Shown here: piece after piece, positions 4,827 through 8,880 of the stretch
Numbering within the stretch: position 1 is the stretch's first letter
Layout: every line of letters begins with the position of its first letter
NCBI GenBank assembly: GCA_900769385.1
Contig: CAAGGO010000373.1
Location: forward strand, 1 to 8,880
Length of the DNA: 8,880 bases
From: Rikenellaceae bacterium
GTDB taxonomy: Bacteria > Bacteroidota > Bacteroidia > Bacteroidales > UBA932
Reading direction: 5' to 3'
Program-made: the position numbers and the translations under genes
Notes under the pieces: generated by a model
The model's input: the letters and a program-made list of their open reading frames with translations, nothing else
What the model was told of the DNA's origin: nothing
Databases searched by the model: none

Positions 4827-6620
4827 ATGAGAAAATTTGTTTTTACACTTTTGCTTGTGTGTACAGCCCTGTTGGGCTTTGCACAGGTAAATCCGCAGGC
4901 TCCGCTGGAGCTTGACAAGAATGTCAAGACAGGCAAGCTTGACAATGGACTTACATATTATGTAATGCATAATGAGAAACCGGCCCAGAGGGCAGATTTC
5001 TATATTGTAACAGATGTTGGAGCGGTTCAGGAGACACCGGACCAGGACGGTTTGGCCCATTTCCTTGAGCATATGTGTTTCAACGGCACAAAACATTTCC
5101 CTGGTAAGGGTATAATTTCCTATATGGAGAGCATCGGTTGTGCATTTGGCGCAAACATAAATGCAGGAACAGGATTTGAGCAGACAATGTATATGCTCAA
5201 CAATGTGCCCGTAACCAGAGAGGGTATCATAGACAGTTCTTTGCTTATCCTGTTTGACTGGAGTGCATATGTGACAAATGATCCTGCAGAGATTGATGCT
5301 GAGCGTGGTGTTATCCTTGAGGAGAAAAGGACCAGGGACGGAGCAAGCTGGCAACAGACATTGGCTACAAGAAAGGCCCTTTTCAAAGGTTCAGCACTTG
5401 AAAATGTATCACTTATAGGTTCTGAGGAGAATTTGAAGAACTTCAGGCCTGAATCTCTTGTAAATTATTACAAAACCTGGTATAGACCAGATATGCAGTC
5501 TATTGTTGTGGTTGGTGATGTGGATGCGGATGCTGTTGTAGCAAAAATCAAGGATTTGTTCGGACAGCTTCCTAAAGCTGAGAATCCTAAGGCCAAGGAG
5601 CCTGTGGTTGTTCCTGACAACGCAACTCCAATTGTAAGCATATTTACCCACAAGGAGAACCAGCAGACCAGTGTGTTGTTTGCAGTCAAGAACCCTGCCA
5701 TTCCAAAACAGTTCAGAGGTCTTGGTGTGGCTATGCTCAATGATTTGGTTGAATGGCTTATGAGCAGTATGATAAATGAGAGATTGCAGGATATTTCCAG
5801 AACTCCGGATGCTCCGTTCCTGCAGGCAAATGCCTCTTTTGGAGATGTAAGCAATGACCTTCACGCGTTTATGGGTTCTGTTGCAACCAAAGATGGAGAG
5901 GCATTGAAAGGCTTCAAAGGACTTGTTACAGAGTTGGAGAGGGTAAAGAGATATGGCTTTACTCCCGACGAATTTGAGCGTGCCAAAGCAAAAATTTTGA
6001 AAAGTTATGAAACTTCCAAAAACAATGCGGCAAGCAGGCAGAACCCTCAGCTTGTCCAGAATCTTATTGGACATTTCCTTACAGGTACTCCATATCTTGA
6101 TCCTGAGTATGAGTACAATACTGTACAGCAGTTCCTTGCAATGATTCCAATGGAGATGTTGAATATGGCAGCAAAACAGTTTTATGGAGACAACAATATA
6201 GTAATTTTCTATTCAGCACCGGAAAAGGAGGGCTTGGCTGTTCCTGCAGAGGCTGAACTTGTAGAGGTTCTTGCACAGACAAAGGCGGCACAGATTGAGG
6301 CTCCAAAAGTGGAGGCAAGCAATGAACCTTTGATGGATCCGGCAACAATAGCATGCTCTCCTGTAATGAGAGAGGAGGAGGGCAAGTTTGGTACAACTGT
6401 ATGGACACTGCAGAACGGAATGCAGATATATGTTAAACCTACAGATTACAAGAAAGATGAGATAATCATCAGTACTGTGGCAAATGGCGGACGTTCAATC
6501 CTTGCAGATGAGCTTATCCCTTCATTTGAAGGAAATGTGTTCAATACATACATTTCAACAACCGGATTGGGCAAATTTACCAAATCCCAGCTTACAAAAA
6601 TGTTGGCTGGCAAGGTGTAA
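4827..6620 (+). CDS. M16 (pitrilysin/insulinase) zinc peptidase, N-terminal part of a frameshifted gene
   Basis: This is the first 597 aa of an exported zinc metallopeptidase whose full Bacteroidota form is about 940 aa. Starting at ATG 4827 (or 4824) gives a clean signal peptide, MRKFVFTLLLVCTALLGFA, cut before Gln20; a start at 4767 would bury it behind a hydrophilic extension. The inverted zinc motif HxxEH is present as His78-Phe-Leu-Glu81-His82, and Glu159 (DAERG), 77 residues after His82, is the expected third ligand. FNGTKHFPGKG and NAGTGFEQTMY flank the active site. The inactive M16C-type domain covers about 200-500, and a second M16 repeat begins near 535 (TVWTLQNGMQIYV). The frame breaks after QLTKMLAGK, leaving one aberrant Val and a TAA. 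If truly truncated the enzyme would lose the C-terminal half of its clamshell and probably be inactive (inference). Confidence 0.88.
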   Translation: MRKFVFTLLLVCTALLGFAQVNPQAPLELDKNVKTGKLDNGLTYYVMHNEKPAQRADFYIVTDVGAVQETPDQDGLAHFLEHMCFNGTKHFPGKGIISYMESIGCAFGANINAGTGFEQTMYMLNNVPVTREGIIDSSLLILFDWSAYVTNDPAEIDAERGVILEEKRTRDGASWQQTLATRKALFKGSALENVSLIGSEENLKNFRPESLVNYYKTWYRPDMQSIVVVGDVDADAVVAKIKDLFGQLPKAENPKAKEPVVVPDNATPIVSIFTHKENQQTSVLFAVKNPAIPKQFRGLGVAMLNDLVEWLMSSMINERLQDISRTPDAPFLQANASFGDVSNDLHAFMGSVATKDGEALKGFKGLVTELERVKRYGFTPDEFERAKAKILKSYETSKNNAASRQNPQLVQNLIGHFLTGTPYLDPEYEYNTVQQFLAMIPMEMLNMAAKQFYGDNNIVIFYSAPEKEGLAVPAEAELVEVLAQTKAAQIEAPKVEASNEPLMDPATIACSPVMREEEGKFGTTVWTLQNGMQIYVKPTDYKKDEIIISTVANGGRSILADELIPSFEGNVFNTYISTTGLGKFTKSQLTKMLAGKV

Positions 6621-6622
6621 GT
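6614..6622 (+). other. Frameshift site in the M16 peptidase gene
   Basis: The upstream frame reads LAGK-V-stop (TAA 6618-6620). The frame shifted by -1 from G6614 reads GVSVSPYLQDLEHGVS, the natural continuation for this family. One missing base, most simply one G in AAGGTG where AAGGGTG would be in frame, explains everything. From 4827 to 7639 is 2813 bases, one short of a multiple of three; the repaired gene would encode 937 aa. Confidence 0.85.
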
Positions 6623-6634
6623 GTATCTCCATAT

Positions 6635-7639
6635 TTGCAGGACCTTGAGCACGGAGTTTCAGTGCGCACTACCCCTAAAGACCTGGAGACAGCATTGCAG
6701 CTTGTATATATGACCTATACACAGCCACGTTTTGACCAGGCTGAGTTTGAGGCCGGATTCAACAGGATAAAGGCTATACTTCCAAATATGTTGAAACAGC
6801 CTAACAGTGTGTTCTCCAAAGCACTTAATGAGGCGTTGGTATGCAACAATCCAAGAAGACCGTTCATATCAGAGGAGGTACTTGAGAAGGCAAGCCTGGC
6901 AAACATTGAGAAAGGATACAGACAACTTATGGCAGACCAGGCCGGTTTGAAAGTTTACATTACTGGAAACGTGAATCTTGTGGAGCTCAGACCTATGGTT
7001 GAGAAATATATAGGTTCACTGCCAGTGGTTTCACAGAACGGTACATCCTGGAGAAATGAGGGAATTGGGACACCAAAAGGTATTCAGAAAAAGGAGATCT
7101 CTACCCCAATGGAGACCCCTAAGGCTTCTGTAGCCATTGTGTACAATGCAAAAATGGAGAAGAATCTTGCAAATGACATAAAGGCTTCGGTGTTGAACGG
7201 TGTCCTTGACCAGCTTTATACCAAAACTATCCGTGAGGATGAGGGTGGTACATACGGTGTAGGAGTCCAGGTACAGCTTTCAGGTGAGCCTGAGGATGAA
7301 TTCATTATGCTTGTGGCTTTTGATACAGATGTGGCAAAAGCCCCTAAACTTGTGGAGCTGGCTAAGAGCGGATTGGCAGATATTGCCAAGAACGGTCCTG
7401 ATGCAGAGTATGTTGCCAAAGCAAAGGAGAATATGATAAAGGCATTCCCTGAGAAACAGATAAACAACGGTTACTGGCATAATGTAATCCAGCAGTATTA
7501 TTCATACGGCAGGGACAATTACAGCAATTATCTGCAGTCGGTTGAGGAGGTTGCCACTCCAGATGCTGTGCAGAAGTTTGTGCAGGAGGTTCTTGCCCAG
7601 GGCAATGAGTTTGAGTTGGTGATGGTGCCTGCCCAGTAG
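6635..7639 (+). CDS. M16 peptidase, C-terminal part of the same frameshifted gene
   Basis: This is the remaining third of the M16 peptidase, about 334 aa from the TTG at 6635, which is an internal leucine codon and not a credible start; family-like sequence already begins in this frame at 6614. It contains the rest of the second, non-catalytic M16 repeat (TTPKDLETALQLVYMTYTQP followed by RFD) and a final M16C-like domain with GLKVYITGNVNL, then REDEGGTYGVGVQVQL and the closing FVQEVLAQGNEFELVMVPAQ. No HxxEH is expected or seen here. There are no further stops or frame breaks, and codon use looks like the upstream part, so any lesion is recent or is a sequencing error. No promoter or ribosome binding site stands before it. 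The TAG stop is followed by a terminator. Confidence 0.85.
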   Translation: MQDLEHGVSVRTTPKDLETALQLVYMTYTQPRFDQAEFEAGFNRIKAILPNMLKQPNSVFSKALNEALVCNNPRRPFISEEVLEKASLANIEKGYRQLMADQAGLKVYITGNVNLVELRPMVEKYIGSLPVVSQNGTSWRNEGIGTPKGIQKKEISTPMETPKASVAIVYNAKMEKNLANDIKASVLNGVLDQLYTKTIREDEGGTYGVGVQVQLSGEPEDEFIMLVAFDTDVAKAPKLVELAKSGLADIAKNGPDAEYVAKAKENMIKAFPEKQINNGYWHNVIQQYYSYGRDNYSNYLQSVEEVATPDAVQKFVQEVLAQGNEFELVMVPAQ

Positions 7640-7660
7640 CCTGCGGCCGGATATAAAAAG

Positions 7661-7696
7661 AAACTGTCGGGAAGAAAATTTTCCCGACAGTTTTTT
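7661..7696. terminator. Bidirectional terminator shared by the M16 and deacylase genes
   Basis: AAACTGTCGGGAA (7661-7673) pairs perfectly with TTCCCGACAGTTT (7681-7693) around GAAAATT. T's follow at 7691-7696 on the plus strand, and the minus strand reads TTTCTTTTTATA after the stem. It lies 21 bases after the M16 stop and 7 bases beyond the end of the convergent deacylase gene, so it can serve both. Confidence 0.88.
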
Positions 7697-7703
7697 ATTG
7701 CAT

Positions 7704-8880
7704 TTAAACAATCATTCCACCAAATTCACCAAGGAATTTGCCTTTTTCCAAGGTGTGGACGCCGTTTACAATTACGTGCTCAATGCCAGGTGAGTACTGG
7801 TGAGGCTGCTGGTATGTACAAGCCTCTGCAATTGTATCAGGATTGAAGATGGTGATGTCCGCTGCATAGCCTGGTAGAAGCAGACCTCTGTCTTTCAAGC
7901 CAATCCTTGATGCAGGAAGGGCGGTACATTTGTAGATTGCTGTCTGAAGGTCGCAAATCTTGTCTTCCCTTATGTATTTGCCAAAGAATCTTGGGAATGT
8001 TCCGTATGATCTTGGGTGAGGAATCTCCTGGCTAAGAGGGCCCTCAGGTGAGTATACGCTTCCGTCTGATGCAGGCATTCCAAGCTCGTGGGCAAGGAAC
8101 ATCTGTACGTTCTCGTCCTTCATTGCAAAGCCCACCATCTGCAGGTAGTACTCTGAAAGGAGGATTTTCTTTATCATTGGCCAAGGCTCCAAGCCGGTAA
8201 GCTCACAGCACTCTGCCACGTTCTTGCCAGAGAACATTGCGTTCTCCGGTTTCTCGCAAGCGGCAATAAGTACGTTCTGAGGGCCTCCAAGTCTCTTTAG
8301 GCGGCTGTCTGCATACTCTGCAATGATTTTCTCTGTTCTTGGGTTGCGGATTCTTTCCTGAACCTCCTCCATAGAACCTTGTCTCATGTCAAGCGGAACA
8401 AAGCAGTTCATGCCTGTTGAGAAAGCAATGTAAGGGTAGCGGTCAAATGCAATGTCAATACCCTCTGCTTTTGCGTTCTCTATCAGTTTGAGCATATTTG
8501 GACCTTTGTGCCAGTTGGCCGCATTCTGTGCTTTAAGGTGTGAAATCTGAAGTCTTACGCCAGAAACGCGTGCAAGCTCTATTGCCTCTGCAATTGCCTC
8601 TTCAACGTGGTCATCCTCATTTCTCATATGGATTGCAAACAAGCCGTTGTGTTTTGCCACAACTTTAAGCAGCTCTGCTATCTCCTCGTTGCTTGCGTAT
8701 GAGCCTGGAGCATACTCCAAACCGCAAGAAAGACCAAGGCTGCCCATACCCATCTCTGCATCCAGAATCTCAAGCATTTTCTTCATCTGCTCAGGGGTAG
8801 CTTTAACGGCGTTGTCTCCAACAACAGCTGAACGCAACTGGCCCTGGCCTGTGTAGCTCTTGTAGTTGATTCCAATTTTC
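7704..8880 (-). CDS. N-acyl-D-amino-acid deacylase (D-aminoacylase family amidohydrolase), 3' portion
   Basis: This is the C-terminal 390 or so residues of a zinc amidohydrolase that removes acyl groups from N-acyl-D-amino acids. The frame is open to the window edge (KIGINYKSYTGQGQ precedes the TTG at 8837), so about 135 N-terminal residues, including the HxH metal motif and the metal-bridging Cys, lie outside. Visible signatures are GSLGLSCGLEYAPGSYAS, the His in LFAIHMRNE (codon 8628-8630), QISHLK (His codon 8538-8540, 30 residues further, with the family Lys two residues on), the catalytic Asp in ASDGS (codon 8064-8066), and HPRSYGTFPRFFGKYIRE, a hallmark block. The His-to-Asp spacing is about 40 residues longer than in the Alcaligenes enzyme. 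The C-terminal beta domain reads GYAADITIFNPDTI. All expected visible catalytic residues are present; true substrate is inferred. Confidence 0.88.
   Translation of the reverse strand, partial: KIGINYKSYTGQGQLRSAVVGDNAVKATPEQMKKMLEILDAEMGMGSLGLSCGLEYAPGSYASNEEIAELLKVVAKHNGLFAIHMRNEDDHVEEAIAEAIELARVSGVRLQISHLKAQNAANWHKGPNMLKLIENAKAEGIDIAFDRYPYIAFSTGMNCFVPLDMRQGSMEEVQERIRNPRTEKIIAEYADSRLKRLGGPQNVLIAACEKPENAMFSGKNVAECCELTGLEPWPMIKKILLSEYYLQMVGFAMKDENVQMFLAHELGMPASDGSVYSPEGPLSQEIPHPRSYGTFPRFFGKYIREDKICDLQTAIYKCTALPASRIGLKDRGLLLPGYAADITIFNPDTIAEACTYQQPHQYSPGIEHVIVNGVHTLEKGKFLGEFGGMIV

Noticed and set aside
4806..6074. Long open frames on the minus strand (for example 5409-6074 and 4806-5354) under the M16 gene
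   Set aside because: They are shadows of a well-recognised coding region, rich in Cys/His/Leu from antisense codons, with no family resemblance.
6590..6640. Programmed -1 frameshifting at the A-run near 6596-6600
   Set aside because: No in-frame X XXY YYZ heptamer is present, and slipping there would replace the conserved MLAGK with unrelated residues. A lost base near 6614 explains the sequence better, and no frameshifting is known for this family.
8835..8837. TTG at 8837 as the start of the deacylase gene
   Set aside because: The frame continues open to the window edge with family-like sequence, and the N-terminal metal-binding part is still missing.
1..8880. Mobile elements, CRISPR arrays, tRNA or rRNA genes, phage or defence genes
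   Set aside because: No transposase-like frame, terminal repeats, spaced direct repeats or structured RNA gene was found. Gene content and composition look like ordinary chromosome.

Overview
The window looks like a chromosomal segment from a member of the Bacteroidota, probably of the order Bacteroidales. Three things support this. Several genes are preceded by the Bacteroidetes-type -7 box TAnnTTTG. Most starts lack a Shine-Dalgarno sequence. The gene families fit the group: a TPR/transmembrane/helix-turn-helix regulator, a full-length-type M16 peptidase with a '..FAQ' signal-peptide end, and an rpsF-rpsR-rplI operon. I cannot name the genus. I see no mobile element, CRISPR array, tRNA or rRNA; this reads as core chromosome.

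Layout. Bases 1-413 hold the 3' end of a PepD-type (M20) dipeptidase gene, closed by a strong intrinsic terminator. A compact promoter then drives a 507-aa membrane-spanning regulator (502-2025) with periplasmic TPR-like helices, one transmembrane segment, a cytosolic coiled coil and a C-terminal helix-turn-helix. A 351-bp intergenic region (2026-2376) follows. It contains two promoter-like boxes exactly 120 bp apart. Between them is a long hairpin carrying CCG next to a small inner hairpin, directly followed by seven T's. This resembles the S6:S18 complex-binding leader of rpsF operons, here fused to an apparent terminator. The operon itself, rpsF (bS6), rpsR (bS18) and rplI (bL9), spans 2377-3470 and ends in a strong terminator. 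rpsR and rplI carry AGGAGG ribosome binding sites, unlike every other gene here whose start is visible.

Next is a small exported DUF2147 protein (3632-4006, +). It converges with a periplasmic SIMPL/DUF541 protein (4008-4706, -) with a single base between the stop codons. Divergent from the SIMPL gene is a large M16 (pitrilysin/insulinase) zinc peptidase gene, 4827-7639, interrupted by a one-base frameshift near 6614. The reading frames on both sides are otherwise intact, so it is either a recent lesion or a sequence error. A hairpin with T-runs on both strands (7661-7696) separates it from the convergent 3' portion of an N-acyl-D-amino-acid deacylase gene (7704-8880, -), which runs off the window.

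Biology. The genes are mostly housekeeping: peptide and modified amino-acid breakdown (PepD, M16, D-aminoacylase), envelope proteins (SIMPL, DUF2147), membrane-linked regulation and ribosome synthesis. The most interesting part is control of the rpsF operon. Three layers can be read from sequence: a CCG hairpin/terminator, a second promoter that bypasses it, and strong Shine-Dalgarno sites on rpsR and rplI in a lineage that normally does without them.
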